From CAVTWS01 sp963732655 (GTDB lineage: Bacteria; Actinomycetota; Acidimicrobiia; Acidimicrobiales; SHLQ01), in NCBI GenBank assembly GCA_963732655.1, contig CAVTAI010000013.1, positions 620,001 through 684,000 of the forward strand: a stretch of DNA of 64,000 bases. The letters are read 5' to 3'. Below, in pieces: positions 9,332 to 17,989 of this stretch (the first letter of the stretch is position 1; each line of letters starts with the position of its first letter). The notes below the pieces were generated by a model. That model was given only the letters and a program-made list of their open reading frames with translations. It had not been told where the DNA came from and ran no database searches. The position numbers and the translations under genes are program-made.

Positions 9332-9384
9332 ATGGAGCGACACGTCCTCGTCTTCCCCCATCGGCCGAGGTTGGAGTGTCGCGC

Positions 9385-9390
9385 TAGCGT
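9385..9390 (+). promoter_or_regulatory. Leaderless-type -10 box
   Basis: TAGCGT is seven bases before the ATG of the dienelactone-hydrolase-like gene, with no Shine-Dalgarno between. It fits the leaderless promoter pattern seen elsewhere in this window. Confidence 0.5.
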
Positions 9391-9397
9391 GGCGTTC

Positions 9398-10082
9398 ATG
9401 GGTGAGATGATCGAGTTGGACAGTGAGTGCCGCGGGTGCTTGGCCCGGCCGGCGGGCGGTTCAGGCCCGGGACTGCTGGTGCTCCAGGAGTGGTGGGGGC
9501 TCGACTGGGGCATCAAGGAGATGGTCGACCGTCTGGCCGAGGCGGGTTTCGTGGCCCTGGCGCCCGACCTCTACCGGGGCGAGCTCGCCGAGCACGACGA
9601 GATGGACAAGGCCGGCCACCTGATGTCGTCCATGCCCGCCGAGCGGGCGGCGCGGGACATGTCGGTGGCCGTCGATGCCCTGGCCTCGCTCGACGGTGTG
9701 ACCGGTGACGGCATCGGAGTCGTGGGTTTCTGCATGGGCGGCATGTTGGCGTTCCTGATCGCCGCCAATCGCCCGGACAAGGTGAGAGCCGTCGTGCCGT
9801 TCTACGGGTTCCCGAGCGGCGATGGCGAGCCCGACTGGACGCCGATGACCGCCAAGATCCGCGGTCACATGGCGGAGGTCGATGACTTCTTCGGACCCGA
9901 GGCGGCCGGCGCGTTGGAGGACAAGCTGCCGCGCCTTGGGTAAGGACGTCACGCTCACCGTGCACCCGGGGAGCGGTCATGCCTTCATGAGCCGGCACAA
10001 TGCGCTCGGCACGTACGACGAATCGCTGGCGACACGGGTGTGGCCGGACGTGATCTCGTTCCTGAAAGACGAGTTGGACTGA
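9398..10082 (+). pseudogene. Dienelactone hydrolase family protein, apparent frameshift
   Basis: The first part (9398-9943) is the N-terminal four-fifths of an alpha/beta-hydrolase of the dienelactone hydrolase family. It has VLQEWWGL, the APDLYRG segment and the nucleophile motif GFCMGG. The frame then closes early after LEDKLPRLG, while the next frame continues as ALGKDVTLTVHPGSGHAFM and ends FLKDELD at 10082. That is the expected family C-terminus with the catalytic His. One extra C around 9931-9936 would explain the break. The gene is therefore a recent pseudogene, a programmed frameshift or an assembly error. Dienelactone hydrolases cleave the lactone intermediate of chlorocatechol degradation, but many family members act on unknown esters. 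Confidence 0.8.
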
Positions 10083-10100
10083 TCGGGGCGAGCCGCCGGG

Positions 10101-10676
10101 TCAGCAGCCTGCGGCGTTCAGCGCCAGGCCGAGGTCGAGTTGGTCGCTGACCATCTGCTGGCCGGAGTTGGTGAGTTCGGTGATCGCCGCGATGGCCTCG
10201 GCCTGAGCGGCTTCGTCGGCGTCGATCGCCCCGCGAGCGAGGTCGGCGGTCTCCTCGAGCCGATCGAGGAGTTCGGCGACGTTCTCGCCGTGGGGTTCGA
10301 GCACGCGGAGCTCGTCGATGCTGGCGCTCAGCGCGTCGAAGTCGACCGGGATGAGGCCACCGGGCGCGATGTCATCGAACAGGTCCACGGTGCCGGAACC
10401 GGCGACGTTCTGGAGGTAGACCCAGTTGAGCCCGAGGACCTCGAGCGCAGGGTCGATGGCCTCACAGTCGACGTCACCGGCCTCGAGGTCCGCGTCGGCC
10501 TCGACGGCCCCGACGTCATCGGAGACATCGTCGGCTGCGGAGACATCGGAGACATCGTCGACTGCGGCGACATCGTCGGGCGCTGATGAGGACGAGTCGT
10601 CGTCGTCACCCCCGCACCCGGCAAGGGTGAGCACGACGGTGATGGTCAGGACGGCCAGGGTTCGCACAGAACGCAT
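10101..10676 (-). CDS. Putative lipoprotein, function unknown
   Basis: The 191-residue product begins with a basic residue pair, a hydrophobic stretch and the lipobox LAGC, so it is probably an exported lipoprotein. An acidic D/S/A-rich linker follows, then a helical region rich in Glu and Leu (about residues 80-190). No known domain was recognised. The ATG at 10676 was chosen because it gives a normal signal peptide; the frame is open farther upstream. It is convergent with the dienelactone hydrolase gene and divergent from ftsK. Confidence 0.75.
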   Translation of the reverse strand: MRSVRTLAVLTITVVLTLAGCGGDDDDSSSSAPDDVAAVDDVSDVSAADDVSDDVGAVEADADLEAGDVDCEAIDPALEVLGLNWVYLQNVAGSGTVDLFDDIAPGGLIPVDFDALSASIDELRVLEPHGENVAELLDRLEETADLARGAIDADEAAQAEAIAAITELTNSGQQMVSDQLDLGLALNAAGC

Positions 10677-10794
10677 GATCAGCAATCGGCCATCACCTCG
10701 TTGAAATGAGGATCCCGTTGCGGGCGACGCCGCTACGCAACGTGCGGTGTATGTCACCGATGGTGAGCATGCCGGTGCTAGCGTCAGCAGCGCT

Positions 10795-13377
10795 GTGGCC
10801 ACCACCTCCAACGACCGCAAGCGCGCCCCGGCCAAGCCCAAAGCCGGCCCCAAACCCCGGTCGCGCCCGTCTGGTACCTCCCGCTCGTCGTCGAAGGCGA
10901 ACGCGAAGGCGCCCGCTTCGTCGGGCCGTCAGCCCCGTCAGCGCCCCTCGTTTCTCCTGCGCGCCCTGCGGTCGGCGTTCGGGCCGCATGCCAACGAGCT
11001 CATCGGGGTGGCCGCGATCGTCCTCGGCGTGATCGTTGCCTTGTCGGTGTACGCCGATCTCGCCGGGCCATTCGGCCGAGCGGTCGACGATGCCGCGGCC
11101 GTATCGGTGGGTCGCCTTCGGTTCCTCCTGCCGCTCGGGCTCGTGTGGGGAGGTGTCGCCCTGGTCCGCGCTGACGACCGCGTCACCGATGAGCGGACAC
11201 CGGCCGGCACTCGACCTGACGACGAACCGAGCCTTCGACTCGGAGTGGGCGCCGTTGTCGCCGGGATCGCGGTCAGCGGCCTGTTCCATCTCACCGCCGG
11301 TCGGCCTGGGATCGGCGAGGGCCCCGACGAGCTGGGTCGCGCCGGCGGAGCGCTCGGATTCGCGGTCGGTGGCTCCCTGGCCGCGGTCGCATCGGTGCCC
11401 GGTGCCGTCGTGGTGCTGGCGGCGCTGATCCTCGTGGCCCTCGTCGCCCTTACCGGCCGCTCGCCGCGCCAACTGGTCGCTCGACTCGGTGGATCCACCT
11501 CGGTCGGAGCCCGACCGTTCGCCGGCGCGGTGGGTCGGTCGTTCCGGGGGCTGTTCCGACTCGGCGCCCCCGTCGACCGGTCGGTGGTCGATCTCACCGA
11601 CGTCGGCACTCCATCGGTACGCACCGGTCCCTACGACCAGGACACCGACCCCGATGCCACCGCGGAGCCGGCCCCGGCGGCCAAGGTACGCAAGCCCCGC
11701 CGACCGTCCGCCGCCGCGCCCGCCGACGCGGTGACCAACGCCGAGCAGCTCGGGTTGGGCCTCGGCCCGGCGGCCGAAGGCTCCTCGTGGAAACTCCCGA
11801 GCCTCGAGCTGTTGAGCCGGATCGATGCCCGAGCGGTCGACAAGAAGGCCGTCGAGGAGCGAGGCCGGCGCCTCGAACGGGCCCTGGCGGCTCACGGGGT
11901 GGAGACCCGCCTGGTCGGAATGGTTGTCGGCCCGACCGTCACACGGTACGAGCTCGAACTCGGCGCGGGCGTGAAGGTGGCCCGTGTCACCAGCCTCAAC
12001 AAGGACATCGCCTACAGCCTGGCCGCGGCCGACGTCCGGATCCTGGCGCCGATCCCGGGACGCCAAGCCATCGGGGTCGAGGTGCCCAACGAGGAACGCG
12101 AGGTCGTGGCGCTCGGCGATCTCCTCACGTCGCCCGAGGCTCGCCGGGCCGAACACCCGCTCGAGGTCGCCATCGGCCGTGACATCAACGGCCGGTCCGT
12201 CATGCTCAACCTGGCCACGATGCCGCACCTGCTGATCGCGGGCACCACTGGTTCGGGCAAGTCGTCGTGCATCAACTCGATCATCACGTCCTTGCTGGTG
12301 CGCACGACGCCGGACCAGATCCGGCTCATCCTCGTCGACCCCAAGCGGGTGGAGATGGGCCAGTACGAACGTGTCCCGCACTTGCTGACCCAGCCTGTGA
12401 CCGACCCCAAGAAGGCGGCCAATGCGTTGGCCTGGGCGGTCCGGGAGATGGAACGGCGGTACGACCTGCTGTCGGAGTGCGGGTTCCGAGACATCACCGG
12501 GTACAACCGCGCCTACGACAAAGGCGAGCTCAAGGCCGGCCTCGGCGAGGTCGGGCCGGACGGAGGACCCAAGAGCTTCCACCGCCTGCCGTTCATCCTC
12601 GTCGTCGTCGACGAGTTGGCCGACCTCATGATGGTGGCCGCACGCGATGTCGAGGAGTCGATCTGCCGGCTGGCGCAGATGGCCCGGGCTGTGGGGATCC
12701 ACCTCGTCATCGCCACGCAGCGACCGTCGGTGAGCGTGATCACCGGCGTGATCAAGGCCAACATCCCGGCCCGAATCGCGTTCGCCGTCTCCAGCCTCAC
12801 AGACAGCCGGGTGATCCTCGACCAGCCGGGCGCCGAGCGCCTGATCGGCCGGGGCGACATGTTGCTGCTGGGCCCGGCGTCGAACGTGCCTCAACGCGTC
12901 CAAGGGGCATGGGTCGAAGAGGGCGAGGTCCGCAAGATCGTCGCACTGTGGCGGAAGCAGGCCCAGGCTGCGGCCGAGTCGGCAGCAGATGCGGGGGGCT
13001 CGGTCGACGCCGTCGTCTCCGATTCGATCGCGCCCGCCGGCGGCTCGTTCTCCGGGCGCCCCGAGGGCGGGTTCGGGCCTCCACCGGCCGGTCTCATCTC
13101 GGCGCTGAGCCTCGAGGACCCCGTGACCGCGGGGAGCGCCGACGACGACGGCGACAGTGATCCCATGTTGTGGCAAGCGATGGAGCTGGTGGTGAGCTCC
13201 CAGCTCGGGTCGACATCGATGCTGCAGCGCAAGCTCCGCGTCGGCTTCGCCCGCGCCGGGCGCATCATGGACCTGCTGGAGGAGCGGGGCGTGGTCGGGC
13301 CTTCCGAAGGCTCCAAAGCCCGCTCGGTGTTGATGAGCCCCGACGACCTCGAAGACCTCAAGTCTGGCTCGCGCTGA
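10795..13377 (+). CDS. ftsK: DNA translocase FtsK/SpoIIIE
   Basis: FtsK is a septum-anchored ATP-dependent DNA pump that clears chromosome ends during division. The protein of about 860 residues has a basic Ala/Pro-rich start, four hydrophobic membrane segments, a Pro/Ala linker, then the motor with Walker A (AGTTGSGKSS), LILVDPKRVEMGQYE, and Walker B (ILVVVDELADLMM). A C-terminal gamma winged helix (SQLGSTSMLQRKLRVGF) reads polar chromosome motifs. The start is uncertain. The GTG at 10795 gives an MATTS-type N-terminus, while an in-frame GTG at 10747 would add 16 residues. Neither has a Shine-Dalgarno, and a TAGCGT lies 10 bases before 10795. Confidence 0.95.
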   Translation: MATTSNDRKRAPAKPKAGPKPRSRPSGTSRSSSKANAKAPASSGRQPRQRPSFLLRALRSAFGPHANELIGVAAIVLGVIVALSVYADLAGPFGRAVDDAAAVSVGRLRFLLPLGLVWGGVALVRADDRVTDERTPAGTRPDDEPSLRLGVGAVVAGIAVSGLFHLTAGRPGIGEGPDELGRAGGALGFAVGGSLAAVASVPGAVVVLAALILVALVALTGRSPRQLVARLGGSTSVGARPFAGAVGRSFRGLFRLGAPVDRSVVDLTDVGTPSVRTGPYDQDTDPDATAEPAPAAKVRKPRRPSAAAPADAVTNAEQLGLGLGPAAEGSSWKLPSLELLSRIDARAVDKKAVEERGRRLERALAAHGVETRLVGMVVGPTVTRYELELGAGVKVARVTSLNKDIAYSLAAADVRILAPIPGRQAIGVEVPNEEREVVALGDLLTSPEARRAEHPLEVAIGRDINGRSVMLNLATMPHLLIAGTTGSGKSSCINSIITSLLVRTTPDQIRLILVDPKRVEMGQYERVPHLLTQPVTDPKKAANALAWAVREMERRYDLLSECGFRDITGYNRAYDKGELKAGLGEVGPDGGPKSFHRLPFILVVVDELADLMMVAARDVEESICRLAQMARAVGIHLVIATQRPSVSVITGVIKANIPARIAFAVSSLTDSRVILDQPGAERLIGRGDMLLLGPASNVPQRVQGAWVEEGEVRKIVALWRKQAQAAAESAADAGGSVDAVVSDSIAPAGGSFSGRPEGGFGPPPAGLISALSLEDPVTAGSADDDGDSDPMLWQAMELVVSSQLGSTSMLQRKLRVGFARAGRIMDLLEERGVVGPSEGSKARSVLMSPDDLEDLKSGSR

Positions 13378-13459
13378 CCGATCCGTCGCCGTCGATCAAA
13401 GGTACGTCCGACGTTGTCGCCCCTTGTCGGCGGCCGGACAGAGGTACACACTTGATCGT

Positions 13460-13475
13460 GCGCCCTCCCGGGCGC
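13460..13475 (+). other. Short hairpin in the ftsK downstream region
   Basis: A perfect 6-bp stem (13460-13465 with 13470-13475) closes a TCCC loop between ftsK and the next gene, 16 nt before that gene's ATG. It could end ftsK transcription or sit in the leader of the SnoaL-like gene. Confidence 0.35.
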
Positions 13476-13491
13476 CCGGGGAGGGACCAAG

Positions 13492-13887
13492 ATGGACGTT
13501 GAGCATAATCTCGAGACGGTTCGACGGGGCTACGCCGCGTTCGGTAGCGGCGACATGGACACCCTGATGACGCTCTACAACGACGATGTCTCGCACATCG
13601 TGCCTGGAGCGTCTCGGGTCTCTGGTGCGCACAAAGGCAAAGACAGCGTCCTAGCCCTCTACGGAGCATTGTTCGAGCTGAGTGGTGGCACGTTGCGCAT
13701 CGAGCTCGACCACGTGCTGTCCGACGGCGGAAGCCGAGTGGTGGCGATCCACACATCGACCCTGGACAAAGACGGCGAGACGTTCACCCAGACCGAGGCG
13801 CTGCTGTTCACGTTGGTCAACGGCAAGGTGACGGAAATTCAGGACTTCTTCGCCGACATCGCGCTCAACGACCGCCTGTTCAGCTGA
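13492..13887 (+). CDS. SnoaL/NTF2-like fold protein
   Basis: The 131-residue protein has the pattern of the SnoaL/ketosteroid-isomerase-like NTF2 superfamily. A helix with RRGYAAFGSGDMDTL is followed by LYNDDVSHIVPG, then a strand-rich half ending with a GKVTEIQDFF segment. Members are small enzymes or ligand-binding proteins with diverse substrates, so no reaction can be named. An AGGGA Shine-Dalgarno precedes the ATG. It sits alone between ftsK and a small membrane protein gene. Confidence 0.82.
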   Translation: MDVEHNLETVRRGYAAFGSGDMDTLMTLYNDDVSHIVPGASRVSGAHKGKDSVLALYGALFELSGGTLRIELDHVLSDGGSRVVAIHTSTLDKDGETFTQTEALLFTLVNGKVTEIQDFFADIALNDRLFS

Positions 13888-13919
13888 TCCACGAGCCCTT
13901 CGACATCTGCTCCGCGAGA

Positions 13920-13925
13920 TAGGAT
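13920..13925 (+). promoter_or_regulatory. Leaderless-type -10 box
   Basis: TAGGAT lies seven bases before the GTG start at 13933, with no Shine-Dalgarno. Confidence 0.5.
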
Positions 13926-13932
13926 CGTCGTC

Positions 13933-14253
13933 GTGGCTGACGAACCGAACTCCTGGGCGGCCCCGGAGGGGCAGCGGCCCGTTCGCTCGGTCGATGTCGA
14001 CCAACACGAGTTCGATCGCACCCTCGATCGCGGCCTCGACAGCACGGCTGATCTGAAGGCGCTCACCCGCATCCTGCTGTGGGGACTGGTGGCGGTGGTT
14101 CTCGTCGGCGCGGCGGCGGTCGGTATCGGCCTCAACCTGGGCACAGCGCTGATCGTGATCGGGACCTATGCCGTGATCGCCGTCTCGCAATGGGTGGCGG
14201 CGTTCCGACGTGCCCGTGAGCGGGCAGGGTCGAGGCGGCGTACGGAGCCGTAG
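13933..14253 (+). CDS. Small membrane protein, function unknown
   Basis: The 106-residue product has a hydrophilic N-terminal half of about 45 residues, two closely spaced transmembrane helices (about residues 47-65 and 68-87) and a basic RRARERAGSRRR tail. No family was recognised. Its GTG start has no ribosome-binding site but has a -10-like TAGGAT seven bases before it. Its TAG stop codon is shared with the -10 box of rimO. Confidence 0.7.
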   Translation: MADEPNSWAAPEGQRPVRSVDVDQHEFDRTLDRGLDSTADLKALTRILLWGLVAVVLVGAAAVGIGLNLGTALIVIGTYAVIAVSQWVAAFRRARERAGSRRRTEP

Positions 14254-14256
14254 CCT
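14251..14256 (+). promoter_or_regulatory. Leaderless-type -10 box of rimO overlapping the upstream stop
   Basis: TAGCCT lies six bases before the rimO ATG, and its TAG is the stop codon of the preceding small membrane protein gene, the same arrangement as at dapB. Confidence 0.5.
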
Positions 14257-14262
14257 GGCCGG

Positions 14263-15621
14263 ATGGCTCGGACCTTCTATCTCGAAACGCTGGGCTGTCC
14301 CAAGAACCAGGTCGATTCGGACAAGTTGGCCGGGCGCCTGGCCGCCGACGGTTACGAATCCACCGACGACGCATCGGCCGCCGACCTCGTCGTCGTCAAC
14401 ACGTGCGCCTTCGTCGAGGAGGCGCGGCAGGAGTCGATCGACACCGTGCTCGGTCTGGCGGAAGAACGCCGACCGGGCGCTCGCCTGGTGGTGACGGGCT
14501 GTCTGGCCGAACGCTACGGAGAGGAGCTGGCCGAAGCGTTGCCCGAGGTCGACACCGTCGCTGGTTTCGGCACCGAGCTGGCGGCTCCACTGATGGGAGC
14601 CGGTCACTCGGCGGCTCCGCTGATGGAATCCGGTCACCTGGCGCCGGCCACCCCGGTCGTCCTGGGTCGCAGGCCCGCCGCTCCCGCCTTCGATCTGCTC
14701 AACCTGCCCCGACCCCGTTCGCCCCGACCATGGGCCTACATCAAGATCGCCGAGGGGTGTGACCGTGCCTGTGGTTTCTGTGCGATCCCGTCATTTCGAG
14801 GTCCACAGCGCTCTCGCACCATCGAGGCCGTGCTCGATGAGGTCAATCAGCTCGACGTACGTGAGGTCGTGCTCGTGGCCCAGGACCTGGCCAGCTACGG
14901 GCGTGACCAGGGGCAAGGCCGCAAGGCGATCGTCCCGCTCGTGAAGGCGGTGGCCGCCGAGGTCGATCGGGTGCGGCTGCTCTACCTCTACCCATCCGAA
15001 CTGACCGATCGGCTCGTCGACACGATCTGCGACACGGGCGTCCCCTACTTCGACCTGTCTCTCCAGCACGTGTCCCGCCCCTTGCTGCGGAGGATGAAGC
15101 GGTGGGGGGACGGCGGACGGTTCCTCGAACGGATCGCCGCCATAAGGGCCCGCGAGCCCGACGCCGCCTTCCGGACGAATTTCATCGTCGGGTACCCGGG
15201 CGAAACCGAGGCCGACCACGACCAGCTCCTGGCCTTCGTCGAGGAGGCGCGGCTCGACTGGTGCGGGTTCTTCGCCTATTCAGCCGAGGCCGGAACGTAC
15301 GCGGTGACCCTCGGCGACGGTGTTGCCGAGGGGCTCGTGGCGGACCGGTTGGCCGAGTTGCGAGAGATGCAGGACCGCATCACCACCGAGAAGCGGGTCG
15401 AGCTGGTGGGGTCGACGGTCGAGGTCCTCGTCGACGAGCCCGGTGTGGCCCGCTCGTTTCGTGAGGCGCCCGAGATCGACGGCATCATCGTCGTCCCCGA
15501 TCACCTCACCGTCGGCGAGCTGTTCGACGTCGCGATCACCGGCGTGGAAGGTCCCGATCTGGAGGCTGACGACGGTCCGATGTCGGCTTCAGACGGCCAA
15601 GGATCCGTCGAGGCCAGCTGA
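14263..15621 (+). CDS. rimO: Ribosomal protein S12 methylthiotransferase RimO
   Basis: RimO is a radical-SAM methylthiotransferase that modifies an aspartate of ribosomal protein S12. The 452-residue protein has an N-terminal UPF0004 domain with three cluster cysteines (LGCPKN, NTCAF, TGCLAE), the radical-SAM motif CDRACGFC, LYLYPSEL and a C-terminal TRAM-like region. LGCPKNQVDSD favours RimO over MiaB, and a separate MiaB is encoded at 35491. A 30-nt in-frame duplication at 14581-14640 adds residues between the UPF0004 and radical-SAM domains. The ATG lies directly after the upstream gene, with a leaderless-type -10 box. Confidence 0.93.
   Translation: MARTFYLETLGCPKNQVDSDKLAGRLAADGYESTDDASAADLVVVNTCAFVEEARQESIDTVLGLAEERRPGARLVVTGCLAERYGEELAEALPEVDTVAGFGTELAAPLMGAGHSAAPLMESGHLAPATPVVLGRRPAAPAFDLLNLPRPRSPRPWAYIKIAEGCDRACGFCAIPSFRGPQRSRTIEAVLDEVNQLDVREVVLVAQDLASYGRDQGQGRKAIVPLVKAVAAEVDRVRLLYLYPSELTDRLVDTICDTGVPYFDLSLQHVSRPLLRRMKRWGDGGRFLERIAAIRAREPDAAFRTNFIVGYPGETEADHDQLLAFVEEARLDWCGFFAYSAEAGTYAVTLGDGVAEGLVADRLAELREMQDRITTEKRVELVGSTVEVLVDEPGVARSFREAPEIDGIIVVPDHLTVGELFDVAITGVEGPDLEADDGPMSASDGQGSVEAS
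14581..14640 (+). repeat. Two-copy 30-nt coding repeat in rimO
   Basis: Two adjacent 30-nt copies (14581-14610 and 14611-14640) encode AAPLMGAGHS and AAPLMESGHL in the linker before the radical-SAM domain. Confidence 0.85.
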
Positions 15622-15637
15622 TTCTCGCCGCGCGGGC

Positions 15638-15643
15638 TAGTCT
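15638..15643 (+). promoter_or_regulatory. Leaderless-type -10 box of pgsA
   Basis: TAGTCT lies seven bases before the GTG at 15651, with no Shine-Dalgarno. Confidence 0.5.
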
Positions 15644-15650
15644 GCCGGTC

Positions 15651-16307
15651 GTGTCCGCGCCTCGGTCCCTTTTCCGCGCGTCCTGCGCTGGCCGGCGTCC
15701 GTGGTGGGGAGCGGAGGTCATGACCGTGACGACAGCCCGGCAGGCCGGGGTGCTCAACTGGGCGAACGGGCTAACCGTGGCCCGGATCGTCGCGGCACCC
15801 GTTCTCTTCTGGGTCATCCTGCAGCACGACGACGAGCTCGGAACCTCGTGGCCCGGCGTCGTTATCGGCTGGACTCTCGGATTCACCGATTACTACGACG
15901 GCATCTTGGCACGGCGGGGTCGAGTCTCGCGGTGGGGTGCGTTCCTCGACCCCTTGGCGGACAAGTTCGTGGTGCTCGGTGGAATGGCGTGCCTGATCGC
16001 CGTCGATCGGTATCACTGGTTGCCGGTCGCGTTGATCGCGGTGCGCGAGGTCGGAATGACGGTGTACCGCAGCTACTGGGCTCGTTTCGGCTTGTCCATC
16101 CCGGCCCGTCGATCGGCCAAGTACAAGACGCTCGTGCAAGGTGTCGCCATGTGCGTCGCCATCGTGCCGCCGCTCGAAGACCACCAAGGCATCGTCGACG
16201 GGACCCTTTGGATTGCCGTCGCCATGACCTTGTGGACCGGCTATCAGTACTGGCGCGACGGTCGTGAGGCTCTCAGCCACAACGGTGCCCGGGTCGGCGC
16301 GGTGTGA
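15651..16307 (+). CDS. pgsA: CDP-alcohol phosphatidyltransferase (PgsA-like)
   Basis: This integral membrane enzyme probably transfers a phosphatidyl group from CDP-diacylglycerol to glycerol 3-phosphate. The CDP-alcohol phosphotransferase signature is complete: D-x2-DG-x2-AR-x8-G-x3-D-x3-D, seen as DYYDGILAR followed by WGAFLDPLAD. Several hydrophobic helices surround it. The GTG at 15651 fits a leaderless start; an ATG at 15720 after GGAGG gives a shorter protein with a more typical N-terminus and is a real alternative. In many actinobacteria pgsA sits just before cinA and recA, as here. The exact acceptor alcohol is inferred from this context. Confidence 0.88.
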   Translation: MSAPRSLFRASCAGRRPWWGAEVMTVTTARQAGVLNWANGLTVARIVAAPVLFWVILQHDDELGTSWPGVVIGWTLGFTDYYDGILARRGRVSRWGAFLDPLADKFVVLGGMACLIAVDRYHWLPVALIAVREVGMTVYRSYWARFGLSIPARRSAKYKTLVQGVAMCVAIVPPLEDHQGIVDGTLWIAVAMTLWTGYQYWRDGREALSHNGARVGAV

Positions 16308-16359
16308 CCTCGGCGGCCGGGCCGATCCCTGATCTCGTCGCCATCACCGAGGAGTGCTC

Positions 16360-17637
16360 GTGAACTGTGAAGTCGTAGCGGTCGGGACCGAGCTGTTGCT
16401 CGGCCAGATCGTCGATACCAACTCGTCGTGGATCGGTGAGCAACTGGCGCTCGTCGGCATCGACTCCCACTACCAGACCAAGGTCGGGGACAACTCGGCG
16501 CGCATCCGGTCCGTCATCGAGTTGGCCCTGTCCCGGAGCGACGCCGTGATCGTGTGCGGAGGGCTCGGCCCGACGCAGGACGACATCACCCGCGATGTCC
16601 TGGCCGAGATCATGGGTGTCGAGTTGCGCAACGACCCGGCCGTGGAAGACAAGATCCGAGCGTTCTTCACGGCCCGGGCCCGTATGGAGATGCCGGCCAA
16701 CAACCTGCGCCAGGCGGAGGTGCCGGTCGGCGCGACACCGATGCCCGTGCAGCCGGGGACCGCTCCCGGACTGATCTGCCCGATCCCGGGTCCGGACGGC
16801 ACCCTCGGTGACGGAAGCAAGGTCATCTATGCGGTCCCGGGAGTGCCCTGGGAGATGAAAGCCATGGTGGAGCAGTGCGTGCTCCCCGATCTCGAACGGC
16901 GGGCGGGCATCACGTCGGTCATCGTGTCGCGCACGCTTCGCACGTGGGGGGAGTCCGAGTCCGGCCTGGCCCAGACGCTCCACGCCGAGATCGAGCGGCT
17001 GGACCAGGTGGGGGGCGTCACGATCGCGTTCCTCGCCAGCGGCATCGAGGGCATCAAGGTGCGACTCACGGCCAAGGCACCGACCGACCGTGAGGCCCAC
17101 GCCCTGCTCGACGACGAGGATGCGCGGGTGCGATCGATCATCGGTCCCATCGTCTTCGGCGTCGATGAGGAGTCGATGGAATCAGTGGTCCTCGACCTGT
17201 GTCGGGAGCAGGGACTCACCATGGCGACCGCGGAGTCCATCACCGGGGGACTGATCGGGGCTCGCCTCACGAGCATCGCCGGGTCGTCCGACGTGTTTCG
17301 GGGCGCCGTGGTGTCGTACGCCAGCGACGTGAAGTTCGGCCTGCTCGGCGTGCCCGTCGGCCCGGTCGTGTCGGAGGTCGCGGCGACCGCCATGGCCGCC
17401 AACGTGTGCCGGGTCCTCGGTGCCGATGTTTCGGTGGCGGTGACCGGGGTTGCCGGTCCGGCACCTCAAGACGGTGAGGAGCCCGGCACGGTGTGGTTCG
17501 CCACCAGTGTCGATGGTGTCGTCGAGGCCCAGCGGATCCGCTACCCGTTCGACCGGCAACGGGTGCGCGAGTACACCGTCATCACGTCGCTCAACGCGCT
17601 ACGAGCCCGCTTGCTGAACCGGCCTTCTCCGGGCTGA
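16360..17637 (+). CDS. cinA: CinA family protein (nicotinamide-nucleotide amidase)
   Basis: CinA combines an N-terminal molybdopterin-binding-like (COG1058) domain with a C-terminal NMN deamidase domain and takes part in pyridine nucleotide recycling. The 425-residue protein begins EVVAVGTELLLGQIVDTN, has GGLGPTQDD and AVPGVPWEMKAM in the first domain, and TAESITGGLIGARLT with VTGVAGP in the second. The GTG at 16360 is preferred over the GTG at 16354 because GAGGAG sits five bases before it. Linkage to recA is classic in Gram-positive bacteria, although here recA is 15 kb away. Confidence 0.93.
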   Translation: MNCEVVAVGTELLLGQIVDTNSSWIGEQLALVGIDSHYQTKVGDNSARIRSVIELALSRSDAVIVCGGLGPTQDDITRDVLAEIMGVELRNDPAVEDKIRAFFTARARMEMPANNLRQAEVPVGATPMPVQPGTAPGLICPIPGPDGTLGDGSKVIYAVPGVPWEMKAMVEQCVLPDLERRAGITSVIVSRTLRTWGESESGLAQTLHAEIERLDQVGGVTIAFLASGIEGIKVRLTAKAPTDREAHALLDDEDARVRSIIGPIVFGVDEESMESVVLDLCREQGLTMATAESITGGLIGARLTSIAGSSDVFRGAVVSYASDVKFGLLGVPVGPVVSEVAATAMAANVCRVLGADVSVAVTGVAGPAPQDGEEPGTVWFATSVDGVVEAQRIRYPFDRQRVREYTVITSLNALRARLLNRPSPG

Positions 17638-17641
17638 TCGA

Positions 17642-17971
17642 TCAGGTGAACTGAGCGATGCCGAGAACGAGGCCGGCGGCGGACATCAGGCCGGCCAACT
17701 GCGTGACGACCATGACCCGGATCGTGGAGGTGTGCAATCGCTCCATCTCGGCGCGCAGGGTGGCGTGACCGGTGCGCGACTCCGTGCGGCCTTCGGCCAA
17801 CTCGGTCTTGAGCTCGGTGCGGAGTCCAGCCATCTCGGTGCGGAGATCGGCCATCTCGGTTTTGAGCTCGGTACGGAGTTCAGCCGCTTCGATGCGCAGT
17901 TGGTCCGCCAGATGGTCGAGATCTCGCCGCGTGGCCAGCTCGGCAAAGGTGGTCGGAGGTAGGTGAGCCAT
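17642..17971 (-). CDS. Coiled-coil protein with C-terminal membrane anchor
   Basis: The 109-residue protein has a long amphipathic helix with near-perfect heptads, made of ELRTELKTEM and related segments (about residues 30-80). A C-terminal transmembrane helix (VVTQLAGLMSAAGLVLGIA) follows. This is the architecture of DUF1640-like proteins, which resemble mitochondrial calcium uniporter regulators, but no function is established. It is convergent with cinA, with four bases between stops. Internal similarity between the LRTEL units suggests expansion by duplication. Confidence 0.75.
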   Translation of the reverse strand: MAHLPPTTFAELATRRDLDHLADQLRIEAAELRTELKTEMADLRTEMAGLRTELKTELAEGRTESRTGHATLRAEMERLHTSTIRVMVVTQLAGLMSAAGLVLGIAQFT

Positions 17972-17989
17972 CAGGGTGTCGGCCTCGGG

